This document shows positions 13,000-23,851 of a stretch of 64,000 nucleotides of DNA, one piece after another. Position 1 is the stretch's first letter. Every line of letters begins with the position of its first letter. This DNA is from Rattus norvegicus. Lineage: Eukaryota > Chordata > Mammalia > Rodentia > Muridae. The stretch covers positions 365,360-429,359 of the forward strand of contig NW_026947392.1 in assembly GCF_036323735.1 (NCBI RefSeq). Reading direction: 5' to 3'. The position numbers and the translations under genes were made by a program. The notes beneath the pieces are model-generated. The model saw only the letters and a program-made list of their open reading frames with translations, had not been told where the DNA came from and did no database searches.

Positions 13000-13505
13000 T
13001 GCAGTATAACCATAAGGGCAGTGCAATGGCGTAAATAGCTTGGTGATAGCCAACAGCTCTCTAACTTGGTTTAAGTCCTGTTCAATGAAAATCGTTTGTA
13101 GTAGAAATGTAGCCATGTATATAAGACTATTGAAGCTGTGGGTGCAAAGGTGAATGTACAGCCCCTTACTTACTTAAGCCAGTATCATACCTAACAACAA
13201 TCAAAGCCATGTGTCCTTATATACAGAATTAATTACAGTCTCTGGAACAAACATCACAGTAAAAATCCCAGCCATAAAAAATGCAGGATAGTAATTTCAA
13301 GCCCAGTCTCAATGACTCTATCTACAAAATGTCACATGATTCAAGGCTGAGGAACATTACAGAAGAGGGAGCATGAAGATTGTAAGAGACTAAAGTTTTC
13401 TATGAGATGGTGTCTCAATGTAACACCAGAAATTACACTTATATCATCTCACTAAAACTACTGCCTAAACAACAGCTGACGAAGAGAGGGAATGGAGAAG
13501 AATGG
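13000..13505 (+). repeat. Old Lx-type L1 3' UTR fragment (tentative)
   Basis: Motifs such as AAGGCTGAGGAACATTACAG, AAGATTGTAAGAG and ACTGCCTAAACA appear in order at 13345-13475. They resemble a non-coding segment of old rodent L1 3' ends that I recall. It stops at the polypyrimidine microsatellite. The assignment rests on recalled pattern only. Confidence 0.45.
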
Positions 13506-13531
13506 AACTTTAGTTCTATTTCTGTTTCAAA

Positions 13532-13629
13532 TTCTTCTTCTTCTTCTTCTTCTTCTTCTTCTTCTTCTTCTTCTTCTTCTTCTTCTTCTTCTTCTTCTTC
13601 TTCTTCGTCTTCTTCTTCTTCGTCTTCTT

Positions 13630-13676
<47 letters not shown>
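13532..13676. repeat. (TTC)n then (TC)n polypyrimidine microsatellite
   Basis: About 33 TTC triplets with two CGTC interruptions pass into about 20 TC dinucleotides. This produces false poly-Ser, poly-Leu and poly-Glu frames on both strands. Such mirror-type polypurine/polypyrimidine tracts can form triplex (H-) DNA. It sits at the 3' (poly-A) end of the inverted L1 that follows, so it may have grown from that tail. Confidence 0.97.
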
Positions 13677-13678
<2 letters not shown>

Positions 13679-13679
13679 G

Positions 13680-15283
13680 TTGGAGATTTCATGTTTACAT
13701 TTCAAATGTTATTCCCTGTCCATGTTTTCAGTCCACAAGCCCCTTAACCCTTCCCCCTACTCTTCTGTAAGGGAGTTCACATTCCCACCCATGGCCTCCC
13801 CACACTTCCCCATTTTCCCCAACACTGGGTGTCCTACCTTGGTAGAAACAAGAGTTTCTCATTACATTTTTCCCAGCAAGGCCATCCTTTGCTACATATG
13901 CAGTTGGAGCCATGGGTCTGTCTATGTATAGTCTTTCTCTTGTGGTTTGGTCCTGGTATCTCTGGTTGGTTGGCAATGTTATTATTATGGGGTTGCGAAT
14001 CACTTCAGCTCTTTCAATCCTTTCTCTAATTCCTCCAACCGGGTTCTGGTTCTTGGTTCAGTGGTTTGCTGTTTCCATTTTCCTCTGTATTTGACATATT
14101 CTGGCTGTGTCTCTCAGGAGGGATCAATATCCAGTCATTGTCAGCCTGCACTTCTTAACTTCATCCATCTTAACTAGTTTTGGTGTCTGTACATATATGG
14201 GCTACATGTGAGTCAGGCTCTGACTGGCAGGTCCTTCAGTCACTGTTATGAACTTTGCCTCCTTATCCCCTGTCACGGGTATTTTGGTTCCCCTTTTAAA
14301 GAAGGAGTGAAGCATCTGCATTTTGGTCATCCTTCTTCAGCTTCATGTGGTCTGTGTATGGCATGATGGGTATTTCAAGCTTTTTGGCTAATATCTGTTT
14401 ATCAATGAATGCATATCAAGTGTGTTTTTCTGTGATTGAGTAACCTCACTCAGGATGATATTTTCTAGTTCCTTTTATATGACTAGAATTTCATGAAGTC
14501 ATTGTTTTTACAGCTGAGTAATATTCCATTTTGTAGATGTACCACATTTCTGTATCCATTCTTCTGTTGAAGGGCATCTGAGTTCTTTCCAGCTTCTAAC
14601 TATTTTAAATATGGCTGCTATGAATACAGACAAATATATTTCTCGGTTGTATGTTGGACAATATTTTGGGTATATGCTCAGGATATTTGTAGCTGCGTCC
14701 TCATTCATGGAATGTCCAATATTCTGAGGAAACTTCAGTGTGATTTTCCGAAGGGTTGTACAAGTCTGAAATCTCACCAACAATGGAGGAGTGTTCCTCA
14801 TTCTCCACATCCTCACCAGCATCTTCTGTCACCTGAGATTTATATCTTAGCCATTCTCATTGGTGTGAGGTAGACGCTCAGATTTGTTTTGATTTGAATT
14901 TCCCTGATTACTAAGGATGTTGAACATTTATTTAAGTGTTTTTTGGCCATTTGATAACCTGCATCTGAGAATGTTTTGTAACTCACTGTACCCCATTTTT
15001 AATTCTGTTTTTGCTTTCTAAAGTCTAACTTCTTAAGATCTTTGTATATTTTGGATATTACCCACTATCAGATATAGGATTGGTAAAAATGTTTTCCCAA
15101 ACTGTTGGTTGCAGTTTTGTCTAAATGACAATGTATTTTGCCTTACAGAACTTTGCTATTTTATGAGGTCCTATTTGTCAATTCTTGATCTTAGAGCATA
15201 AGTCATGTTTTTTTGTTTTTTTTGAGGAAACTTTCTCCAGTGCCCATGTGTTGAAGACTCTTCCCCATCTTTTCTTCTATTAG
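13680..15283 (-). mobile_element. Inverted L1, 3' part (split by ERV)
   Basis: On the minus strand this is an L1 3' UTR (about 13690-14400) followed inward by the C-terminal end of ORF2. The frame at 14508-14822 (minus) shows the typical L1 ORF2 tail motif RSWKELRCPSTEEWIQK. The L1 is interrupted at 15284 by the ERV and resumes at 20584 with continuous wording ('...TCTATTAG' then 'TTTGAGTGTATCTGG'). It is an older, mutated copy. Confidence 0.88.
15278..15283. repeat. ERV target-site duplication, left copy (TATTAG)
   Basis: The six bases TATTAG lie directly before the LTR edge and are repeated at 20578-20583 directly after the other LTR. A 6-bp duplication is typical of class II (ERVK/IAP-like) integrations. 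Confidence 0.92.
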
Positions 15284-15589
15284 TGTAGTGCCCACCTCGA
15301 CCAGCAAGGAAGACACATCACCGTTGGATTCTTCTCAACAGCCTTTATTTCAGGAAAACCTCATTCTTGATGAGGGGGGACCCGAGGAAAAAAAGGCACT
15401 CCCCCTAAATACAAGAAAGGCTGTGGTTGTAAATTTGTCCTCTGGGGATTGGTGGAGTATGAAATACCTTATTAGCGTGAATATCACTCCAGTCTGATAA
15501 CTGCTGGAGAAATGTCTATACATGCACATTGTAGGTGTTTATCACTAACAACCACAAGATGTCGGAGCCATCTTTAGCCACTCCCTACA
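15284..15589 (-). repeat. 3' LTR of the first ERV
   Basis: On the minus strand it begins TGTAGGGAGTGGC and ends GGGCACTACA, giving canonical TG...CA ends. A minus-strand AATAAA polyadenylation signal is visible (TTTATT at about 15346-15351 on plus). On its internal side it is followed by a purine-rich priming tract. Confidence 0.93.
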
Positions 15590-15607
15590 TCTCCCTCTTT
15601 TTTGTTT
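15590..15607 (-). promoter_or_regulatory. Polypurine tract of the first ERV
   Basis: Minus-strand AAAAAAGAGGGAGA abuts the 3' LTR. This is the expected position and composition of the plus-strand priming site in retroviruses. Confidence 0.8.
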
Positions 15608-15779
15608 TCTAAAATGACTGTCTAGATCTTGGTGTCACATCAGTATATGTCATTGTTTCTGTCTTAGGTCGTTCTTCTTCAGGACTCGGCCTTACTTGTC
15701 CTTGTGTAACCCTATCGACACCAAGCCCCTGTCTTAGGTTGGTCTGAACCTGAGGAATGGTGTCCGTCTCTGGATATAA

Positions 15780-16765
15780 TGACTTCACATGACAGTGACA
15801 AAATATAGTCTAGGGCAAACTCTTAATTTTTTAAAGAGGCCTGCCATATATTGGGAGACGCACCAATTTCAATGGCAACCATAGCCTGGTAAACAATCGC
15901 TTTGTGTCTGTCATGTTCTCGTTGTAAACTGCAAAAGAGCCATAGACATACTCCACATCCCAAGAGGACAATGGCTCCCCAGGCAAAAATGCTAGCCCAT
16001 TCTTTAAAAAAAAGAGAGCATTGGTAATCCATGATGTGAAATCTCTAAACGTGATGGGTTCCATTCTAGTATTGTTAAGGACAGGAATCTGTATCAGCAA
16101 TTGTCTTGATAATTGCTCTGCTTTCATGGACCAGTTTCCTTTTAGATAATTTGGGATTTCTTTGTTCTGTTAGAATACTGAGAAAAGTTAACCTGTTAAG
16201 AGTAATACATGAAAAACTACAATTATGTATCCTAATCAAAGTTGTAATGTTCAACTTAGCAGAATTATTGATTGATGTGTTTTCACTGCCTGAAGAAGCT
16301 ACTTGGGCAATTTGACTCAAAGCAGCCAGGATGGTTCCAGTGCCCACAGCACTATTGTTCATAGGATCTAACCAATTGGCCAATGTGGTCCTTCACAACC
16401 ATATAAAATGCTGGGAGGAATTTTTAAGAGTGAAACATAATGTATGTAACAAAGAATTATTAGTGGCAGTATACCGTTGGGGCAATTCTACATTTGGCGC
16501 TATACAAGGAACATCATGCAAACAGGATGTACAGAAAAAGTTGGAAAACAGTAGAATTGCTGTGAATTGGGATAAGTACTGGCCAGTATCTGGCAATGGC
16601 ACACAGAGTGAGTGAATCAACCTGGATTACCATTTCCACCAGTAATGGTAGGGTTCGTAGTCTCATCTTCACGAATAGCAGGAGGCAGTTTGCAAGTCAA
16701 ATATTCAGGCACCCATATTGGATTGTCTTGATTCTGTGGAAAAACACAAACAGCGCCCCTAGATC
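15780..16765 (-). pseudogene. Env remnant of the first ERV
   Basis: Several overlapping minus-strand fragments lie between the integrase and the 3' LTR, where env belongs. One fragment (16127-15831) has a FTSWITNAL stretch followed by hydrophobic residues, resembling the membrane-proximal end of the transmembrane subunit. Equivalent frames occur in the second ERV (22407-22604) and a better preserved relative lies at 63597-63962. The reading frame is broken at several places, so no envelope protein is encoded. Assignment rests on position and on similarity among the three copies. Confidence 0.65.
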
Positions 16766-16771
16766 TCAAAA

Positions 16772-17290
16772 TTACGAGTCTGGGCCACACCATTCACCAG
16801 TTAAAACATCCTTCCACTTTAAGTCTGCATTAGCCATAGGTTTAGTAGCAGCATGGCGATCCGCAGCAGAGCGGCCATGCACATCTAAAATTAAGAAATT
16901 TAGAGTAAAAAGAGCTAAAGACAACTGTTCTCTTGATGTTCTGCCATTGGCAATTTCCCCTTTTTGTTTTTGAAAGAGCTCTTTTAAGGTACGATCTATT
17001 CTTTTCACAATTCTTTGACCTTGGGGATTGTATGGCAATCTAGTACTATGACTGACCTGCACTGTCTGGCAAAATGTGTGAAAGGAGTTTACAGTGTAGG
17101 CAGGACCGTTGTCTGTATTGAGACTATCAGGCTTTCCCCAGGCTGCCCATGTCTGTAAGCAATGACTAATGGCATTACGAGCCTTTTCACCAGTCATCAG
17201 AGGGGCATGTATAATACGGGAACAGGTATCAACAGAAACATGAGCATATTTTAAATTTCCAAATTGAGATATGTATGTGACATCCATCTG
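16772..17290 (-). pseudogene. Integrase catalytic core of the first ERV, active-site residue altered
   Basis: Integrase inserts retroviral DNA into the host genome through a D,D-35-E active site. The minus-strand frame starts MDVTYISQFGNLKYAHV (first Asp) and continues through SLNTDNGPAY (second Asp) to YNPQGQRIVKR, where the Glu expected in the PQGQ...VE context is Lys. Upstream, the zinc-binding domain is in another frame. The missing catalytic Glu and the frame breaks make it inactive. It sits in the normal order, after RNase H and before env. Confidence 0.85.
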
Positions 17291-17369
17291 TCAAAATTTT
17301 CGCGGGATCAGACCACGAGGGTTAATTCACACATGAGGAAGGAGGTGAAACTGAACACAATTCTCACCT

Positions 17370-18239
17370 TTATACAACATCACGAGCTGCAGCTCTAGAG
17401 ATTTTAAATTTTTGTTGAAGAGTGAAAACAGGAACATGAAACTTTTGATGAAATTCTCTAGCGAGATCAACCAGAGCAGCATGAAAAATAAACTCTCTAC
17501 GAGTACTAGCATCCATCAGGATGTTATTATTGGCCATGGGACCAGGCAATTTAGTATGAGCTCGGATATGTTGTATGAAAACCTTATTTTTTCTGGCCCA
17601 AAACAATTTTTGTAATACTAAAAGAATTTGACCCACAGTACTAGTCGACATAATTGGCCCTGCAATTTCAAGTGAGCGCAGAGCATTAACTACTTGAGCA
17701 GAATCAAAAATTATATTCAAAGAATCATGAAATCTTTTAAAAACTTCCAACACAATTTTACATACTGCAATTTGGGGGGTGCCTGGACTGTACTGAATTA
17801 ATACTGGTTCTTGAGAATAAACCATATAGGCACCTACACCTGTTTTGGAGCTATCTCTATAAATATCTAACGCTCCAGACAAAGGCTCTGAGGCAGCGAA
17901 TTTAGGAAAGATCACAGGATGTTCAGTAAAAAATTGTAACAAACGATCCTTAGCATAATGATTTTCAAACTCTCCATCAAAACTACAGCATAATATGGCC
18001 CAGTCATCTATCAGGGCACACAATGTTTCCACCTGAGTGGTAGTATATGGTATAATTTTCTTGGACAAAATAACAAAATGCTGAATACAAGATTTAACAC
18101 CTAACATAGCAAGCTGTTCGACAGCAGAGGAAAAATATTCAAGGGTTTTATTCGGAGAAATATGGGGATAAATCCACAGTAGTGGTCCTTTTTGCCATAG
18201 CACTCCTGTAGGCTGACGAAAAGTTCTCAGTATACACAA
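17370..18239 (-). pseudogene. RT connection, RNase H and integrase N-terminus (first ERV)
   Basis: A 289-residue open stretch covers the end of the reverse transcriptase and RNase H, which degrades the RNA strand of the RNA-DNA hybrid. Visible landmarks are LDIYRDSSKTGVGAYMV (first RNase H Asp, with Arg where Thr is usual), AQVVNALRSLE, HIRAHTKLPGPM (His region) and NNILMDAS (last Asp). It then runs into the integrase zinc-binding start (LAREFHQKFH, an H-x3-H pair). It is open for its length but isolated from the RT catalytic palm, which is deleted. It has no normal start and would not make a working enzyme. Confidence 0.85.
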
Positions 18240-18490
18240 AAAGAGAACCTCCTTTTCCTTTTACCTTCTTAGCATTGCTTTTTCCAGTCTTTCTTCTACT
18301 TTTCTCAAGGATAATTTTGCTTCCTTGGTTACAGCACAGGGTGATGTAACCTGAGAATTTCCTTTCAGGATCTCATAGAGTGGTTGTAAATCTACTTTAG
18401 GCATTTTAATATAGGGTCAAATTCAATTTATTCTTCCTAGTAACTTTTGAAAGTCATTTAGTGTTTTTACATGGTTTTTTCATCAAAAGA
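18240..18490 (-). pseudogene. RT thumb remnant (first ERV)
   Basis: On the minus strand, broken frames read LNDFQKLLGRINW, then PKVDLQPLYEILKGN and KLSLRKVEERLEKA. These are the thumb-region pattern of class II retroviral RT (LLG-INW... LKG). No fingers or palm with the YxDD motif is present upstream, which marks the deletion edge at about 18.5 kb. Confidence 0.7.
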
Positions 18491-18749
18491 CTGACAAAAG
18501 AATTGTAACCAGTTCACCTGGGACTTTCAGGACCTCAACAGTGGCCCTTTATCAAACTGTCTCAGAGGGCTAAAGGCCCATGGAAAAGAAAACATTAATC
18601 TTGACCTTGGTACAACCCCTTATTGGAGTAAGGTGAAGAGCCTATGCCAAGACTTTCACCTCTTATCATCTTAGAGCAAAGCCTGTTCTGTCTAGAAAGA
18701 CAAAGTTACTCATACTCTGCTGTAGACATTTTTGAAACTACTTTAGGCA

Positions 18750-19480
18750 CCCCCTGTCCCCAAATCTGGGGCATTTTTACCATAGGGGCAGAAACTGGCT
18801 GCTGAGGGGACAGGATCAAAGGCACTCTCCATGTTAATGATGATGAAGGGGAAAAGTAACTTAATGCTGGAGATCAAGGGGAAAAGTAACTTAATGCTGG
18901 AGACTGACTCCTCTCTTGGAATAAAGCCAGCAGATAAGGCAGACTCTCTTAAGGAAGTTGTCTTAATGAGCACTCTCTTTCTGTGAGCAAATGTTGAAGG
19001 TCAGGTGTTCAATTGGGAGCAAGTGGAATTTTTTCTTCTGACCTTGTTCTTTGAGTTATGGATAAATTCCTTTCTAGTTCTTGTTTTACTTAGAGTCTTC
19101 CCCCGCCTTATGCTCAGCCTTTTCAGATCGTTCTTTCTGTAACATTTCTAACACAGCCTGTCCCTTTTCTATAGCCTGTTAACAGCATTTCTGATCTTCT
19201 AGGCAGGTATTCATTAAGTGCCAAACCGGCCCATCCTCTGTCTTTATAGTTCCTTGCTCCCAAGCAAAATTTAAATCTTTTCCCAGCTTATCTCAGCTGT
19301 CCACCATGAGATTCCCAGAGAGTTAGCCAAGGAGTAATGGCTTCGAAATCACTAAGAAATCTCTCTATAGTGCTTCTTTTTATCCTGTCTATTTCTTTCA
19401 AACAGCTCTTGAAGAGCCAGGAAAATTGGGTGAGACTGAGAAGTTTCCATGTTCACTGTAGCAGCTCCGCAGCTAGTTTT
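18750..19480 (-). pseudogene. Gag matrix-region remnant (first ERV)
   Basis: Minus-strand translation around 19280-19150 reads KDLNFAWEQGTIKTEDGPVW, then HLMNTCLEDQK, followed by a stop and a Lys/Glu-rich stretch (KGQAVLEMLQKERSEKAEHK). This resembles the matrix domain of IAP/ERVK-type Gag. A perfect 30-bp direct duplication lies at 18846-18905. Capsid and protease are absent, so Gag is truncated by the deletion as well as by stops. Confidence 0.65.
18846..18905. repeat. 30-bp direct duplication within the Gag remnant
   Basis: Two adjacent 30-base units start AAGGGGAAAAGTAACTTAAT. They differ only in the last bases (GATC versus GACT). Thirty bases keep the reading frame, so it may have been tolerated before the element decayed. 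Confidence 0.9.
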
Positions 19481-20272
19481 GCTCCCCCCTACTGTGTGGG
19501 CTGGGAACAAAAGCACAGATAAAACACTATGTTTCAAAAATTAACATTGGGAATCAACCAACACACCACTACTAGAGCAGGGCCCATAAAATTAAATTTC
19601 CTTCTACTACACTTACTCCTTAGCCAGAGGCCTTATCTGGGGAAATTTTATTTAAGAGTGATTTCTTCCTCAAGTTTCCTTGTCTCTTTTCCTTTTGATT
19701 TTAAGCTTACGCTGACCAACAAGCTCCTGAATAGCTGACAGGAGGGGGTGGAGTGTGAGTTTCCCATGATCTACGATCTTATTTACTATTGATTTACGAG
19801 CAGGGCAAGCTGGAGTGTTTACTTACACACCAGTTTGTAGCTCATCATTAGTGGTCTCTACCCAGCACATGTATTCATGGCCTGGATGGTGGCAATTCAA
19901 ACAGTAGCAACACCACCACACAAAAAGGGTAAAAGGCAAAAGTGTTAGTACAACCCACAGAAGATCATTTGGGGAAAAAAAAAAACATTGCCACGTTTCA
20001 CTCACCTTTTTGCCTGTAAAACAAGGCTTTCATCGTCTCTGCTTACTCCAGAGAAACTTATTTTCCCATTAGGGAAATTTTATAGTCCCTAATACACCAC
20101 AACTTGATCGACACTATCCGGGATACTTATCGTCCCTTTTCTGGGAGCTTTATCATCCCTTATTCAGGAGCTTTATCGTCCCATCCAGAAACTTCCTCAC
20201 GTCACAGACCTGAGGCTGAAAAGTTCAGAATCCTCTTGAGAAAAGAGAATTTTCTTGGGTCCCCGTACAAGT

Positions 20273-20577
20273 TGTAGCGCCCACGTCGTCCAGTAAGGAA
20301 GACACAACACCATTGGATTCTTCTCAACAGCCTTTTTTGCAGGAACACCTCATTCTTGATATGGTGGACCCTGGGGAACAAAGGCACCTGACTTAAATAC
20401 AAGACAGGCTGTGGTTGTAAATTTGTTCTCTGGGGATTGGTGGAGTATGAAGTACCTTATTAACATGAATATCACTCCAGTCTGATAACTGCTGGAGAAA
20501 TGTCAACACATGCACCTTGTAGTTGTTTATCACTAATGATCACCGGATGTCGGAGCCATCTTTAGCCGCTCCCTACA
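20273..20577 (-). repeat. 5' LTR of the first ERV
   Basis: The minus strand begins TGTAGGGAGCGGCTAAAGAT and ends GGGCGCTACA. It is homologous to the 3' LTR with about 12% differences by hand count. Its AATAAA signal is lost (TTTTTT at the matching place). I could not match the sequence just inside it (minus ACTTGTACGGGGACCC) to a tRNA primer site with confidence. Confidence 0.92.
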
Positions 20578-20583
20578 TATTAG
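20578..20583. repeat. ERV target-site duplication, right copy (TATTAG)
   Basis: Exact match to 15278-15283, directly outside the 5' LTR. Confidence 0.92.
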
Positions 20584-21671
20584 TTTGAGTGTATCTGGTT
20601 TGATGTGAAGGTCCTTGATTCACTCGTACTTAAGCTTTGTACATGTTCTTAAAATGGTATAATTTGCACTCATCTTCATGCTGACTTCCAGTTCAACCAG
20701 CCCTCTTTTCGGAAAATGTTATGTTTCTTCCTTTGGATGGATTTATCTCCATTGACAAAGATCAAGTGAAAGGTTTGTGGGTTCATTTCTGGGTCTTCAA
20801 TTCTTTTTCACTCTCTGCCTGTCTGTTTCTCTACAAACACCATGGAGTTTTTATCACTATTGCTCTGTAATACTGCTGGAGTTCAGGGGTGGTGGTTCCC
20901 GCAGAAGTTCTTTTATTGTTGAGGATAGTTTTAGCTATCATGGGTTTTTCTTATTCCAAATGATTTTAAAAATTGCTCTTTCTCTCTCTATTAAAGAATT
21001 GAATTGTAATTTTGACGGGGATTGCATTGATTGTGTAGATTGCTTTTGGCAAAATGGTCATCTTTACTATATCAATTCTGTCAATTCATGGGCATGGAAG
21101 CTCATTGTATCTTTTGAGTTCTTCTTCAATTTCTCTCTTCAGAGACATGAATTTCTTGTTATACAGATTATTCACCTGCTTGGTAAATCTCACAACAAGA
21201 TATTTTACATTATTTGGGACTATTGTGAAGTGTATGATTTCATTATTTTCATTCTCAGCCTGTTTATCCATTTAGGATAGGAAGGCTCCTGGTATGTTTG
21301 AGTTAATTTTATGCCCTGACACTTTGCTGAAGTTATTTATCAGATTAAGTAGTTCTCTGGTGGAACTTTTGGTGTCACTTAAGTATACAATCATATCATC
21401 TGCATATAGTGATATTTTGATATCTAACCTTCCAATTGTATCCTTTTGACCTCCTTTTGTTGTCTGGTTTCTCTGTCTATGACATGGAGTCCTGTTTTGA
21501 ATAAGTAGGCAGAAAGTGGTGCAGCCTTATCTAGTCCCTGATTTTAGTGAGACTGCTTCAAGTTACTCCCCATTTAGTTTGATGTTATCTAGAGGTTTAC
21601 AGTATATTTCTTTCACTATGTTTAGAAATGGGCCTTCAATTCCTGATCTTTCTAAGACTTTTATTCTGAAG
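20584..21671 (-). mobile_element. Inverted L1 ORF2, continuation after the ERV
   Basis: This continues the L1 of 13680-15283 with no loss at the ERV insertion point. The minus strand holds the RT to post-RT part of ORF2. The frame 21086-21271 (minus) carries LYNKKFMSLKREIEEELKRY, matching the same region of the full-length L1 at about 10270-10330. It is cut at 21672 by the LTR of the second ERV. Confidence 0.88.
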
Positions 21672-22127
21672 TGTCACTTCCACCTCGGCTGGCAAGGAAT
21701 ACGCAACACAGTGGGATTCTTCTTAACAGCCTTTATTGCGGGATCACCTCTTTACTGATAAGGGGAACTCAAGCGGCAAAAGCGCTCGCCTTATGTAGAG
21801 AAGAGACTGTGGTTATGCTAATTGTCCTTCAGGGATTGGTGGATCATGGATCACCCCACTATTACTCTGCTACTTGTCCTTCATGGATTGGCAGAGCATG
21901 AATCCCTCATTAGCACATTCCTGTCCCATCCAACTGATGCCAGGTGCAAATTCCATGCATGAGCTGTATGCAAATACCTTTGTTCACCACAGCAGGGCTC
22001 TGGATTACCTCATTATCATAAGGCCGCCCTGGCAAGTGGACAAGCCTATGCATCCTCGATAAGTCATTTACTACCACACGGGACAGGATGTCTGCGCCAT
22101 CTTTGTTTTACCATGCTGCTCCCCACT
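21672..22127 (-). repeat. 3' LTR of the second ERV
   Basis: About 456 bp, longer than the LTRs of the first ERV. The minus strand has AATAAA (plus TTTATT, about 21733). The internal edge is followed by a polypurine tract (minus AAAAAGGGGGAGAAG). The shared edge pattern CACCTCGGCTGGCAAGGAA relates it to the other two ERVs. The expected terminal CA on the internal side is mutated (CCCCACT), so the boundary is uncertain by a few bases. Confidence 0.82.
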
Positions 22128-22369
22128 TCTCCCCCTTTTTTGTTTAATAATATGAATGGTCTAGATCTGGGTGTAACATCATTCTTTTCATTGCTCCTGT
22201 CTTAGATCATTCCTGATGATGACTCAGACTTACCCATCATTGGGTTCACATACAACCACTGGGCCTCCTGTCTCAGGTTGGACCGAACTCGAGGATATTT
22301 ACCCATCTCTGGATACAATGATTCCACATGACAATGACAAAAATGATCTAGGGTGAACACTTAATCTTA

Positions 22370-23160
22370 TAAAGAGGCCATCCCTATGTTGGGAGAAGCA
22401 CCATTTTCAAAGACGATCATAGCCTGGTAAACAACCGCTTTTTGTCTGACATGTTATCTTTTTAAATGGCCAATAAGCTAGAGACATACTCTGCATCCAA
22501 GGAGGAAAATATCTCCCCAGGCAAACATACCAGCCCACTCCATAATAAAGGGAGAAAGCATTGGCAATCCATGACGTAAAGTCTTCAACTGTGATAGGGT
22601 CCAACCTAGTGCTGTTAAGTCAGCAATCTACATCAGCAATTGTCTTGATAGTTGCTCTGCTTTCATGGAATAGTTCCCTTTCAGATAATTCAAGATTTCT
22701 TTGCTCTGTTGAGAATGGTGAGAAAAGTTAACTTGCAAAGGAGTAATGCATAAGCCTCTATGGGAAGAAAAGCAGGACAGCTGCGTAATATGGTAAGGTG
22801 CTTCAATTTGTCCTTGAACTAAATCTATCCTTTGATTAACTAATAGGAGGCCAGATACCAAATGGGTATATTGCTCACATTAGAGCTTATATTATATTGA
22901 ATATTGAAATGTGGCTCTACGCAACCAAATGCAAGGCAGGGAAGAGTTCTTTAAATAAAACATAAGGTTGCGACAGAGAAAAGTTAATGGCTGCATAGCA
23001 TTGGGGCATTTCTCCATTTGGCAAAATACAGGGAGCATCACACAAACAGGAGGCAGAGGAAAAGTTTGGCAAAACAGATGAATTGCTATGAACTGGCATG
23101 CGTACTGGCCAGGATCTGGCAGTAGCCCACAAGATTAGTGAATCAACCTGAAATACCATT
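22370..23160 (-). pseudogene. Env remnant of the second ERV
   Basis: Broken minus-strand frames lie between LTR and integrase. The stretch VEDFTSWIANAF parallels the first ERV's FTSWITNAL, and an upstream fragment (23159-22917) parallels that ERV's 16620-16393 fragment with a conserved Cys-rich DAPCILPNGEMPQCY motif. Stops and frameshifts preclude a protein. Confidence 0.65.
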
Positions 23161-23247
23161 CCCAGCTATAGTAGGGTTCGTAGTCTCATCTTCAGGAGAG
23201 CAGAAGGCAATTTTTGAGTCAAGTGCTCAGGTACAAATTGGATTTTC

Positions 23248-23851
23248 TTAGTTCTGCGGAAAAAGACAAACAGCTCCCCTAGACCTCGAAATCACAAGAT
23301 CTGGCCCATACCATTCACCAGTTAATACTTCCTTCCACTTTTCTTCTGCATTACTCATAGGTGTAGTAGCAGCATGGCAATCCGTGTCAGAGCAGCCATG
23401 CATGGACAAAATTAAGAAATTTAGAGTAAAAAGAGCTAATGAATGTTCTTCTTTTGGTGTTTGGCCCCTGGCAAATCCCCCTTTTTGCTTTTTATAAGCT
23501 CTTTTAAGGTACAATGTGCTCTTTCCACAATTCCTTGCCACTAGGGAGTATATGGTAATCCTGTAGTATGACAAACCTGCATTGTCTGGCAAAATTCCTT
23601 AAAGGACTTTGCTGTGTAGGCAGACCCGTTGTCTGTCTTAACACTATCAGGCTTTCCCAGGCCACCCATGTGTCTAAGCAATGACTAATGGCATTACTAG
23701 CCTTTTCACCAGTCACCAGAGTAGCATGTATAATACCAGAACAAGTATCAACAGAAAAATGAGCATATTTTAAATTTCCATATTGAAATATGTGTGTGAC
23801 ATCCATCTGCCAAAGTTTTAGGGGGATCAGACAACAAGGGTGAATCCCCAC
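23248..23851 (-). pseudogene. Integrase core of the second ERV, frameshifted
   Basis: The N-terminal half (23851-23504) reads MDVTHIFQYGNLKYAHFSVD and then loses frame just before the second catalytic Asp. The C-terminal half (23592-23248) is in a different frame and ends near LTGEWYGPDLV. Homology to the first ERV's integrase is obvious across the whole span. A frameshift in the active-site region makes it inactive. Confidence 0.82.

Larger units (their letters stand above)
15284..20577 (-). mobile_element. Class II (ERVK-like) endogenous retrovirus, minus strand, defective
   Basis: A provirus of 5294 bp is bounded by two similar LTRs (15284-15589 and 20273-20577) and an exact 6-bp TATTAG duplication, inserted into an inverted L1. 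In element order (high to low coordinate) it has a 5' LTR, Gag matrix remnant, RT thumb, RNase H, integrase, Env remnant, polypurine tract and 3' LTR. The ~5.3 kb length against about 7-8 kb for complete relatives, together with the jump from Gag to the end of RT, shows a large internal deletion. All coding parts carry stops or frameshifts. By hand the LTRs differ at roughly 36 of 305 positions (about 12%), so the insertion is not recent. Confidence 0.93.

Noticed and set aside
13407..13931. 174-residue frame with long poly-Ser/Leu tract
   Set aside because: It is the translation of the TTC/TC microsatellite joined to L1 3' UTR; not a protein gene.
19823..20005. Gag zinc knuckle (CLNCHHPGHEYMC)
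   Set aside because: Spacing is C-x2-C-x4-H-x3-C, one residue short, and the position, 0.3-0.4 kb inside the 5' LTR, is too early for nucleocapsid; probably chance.
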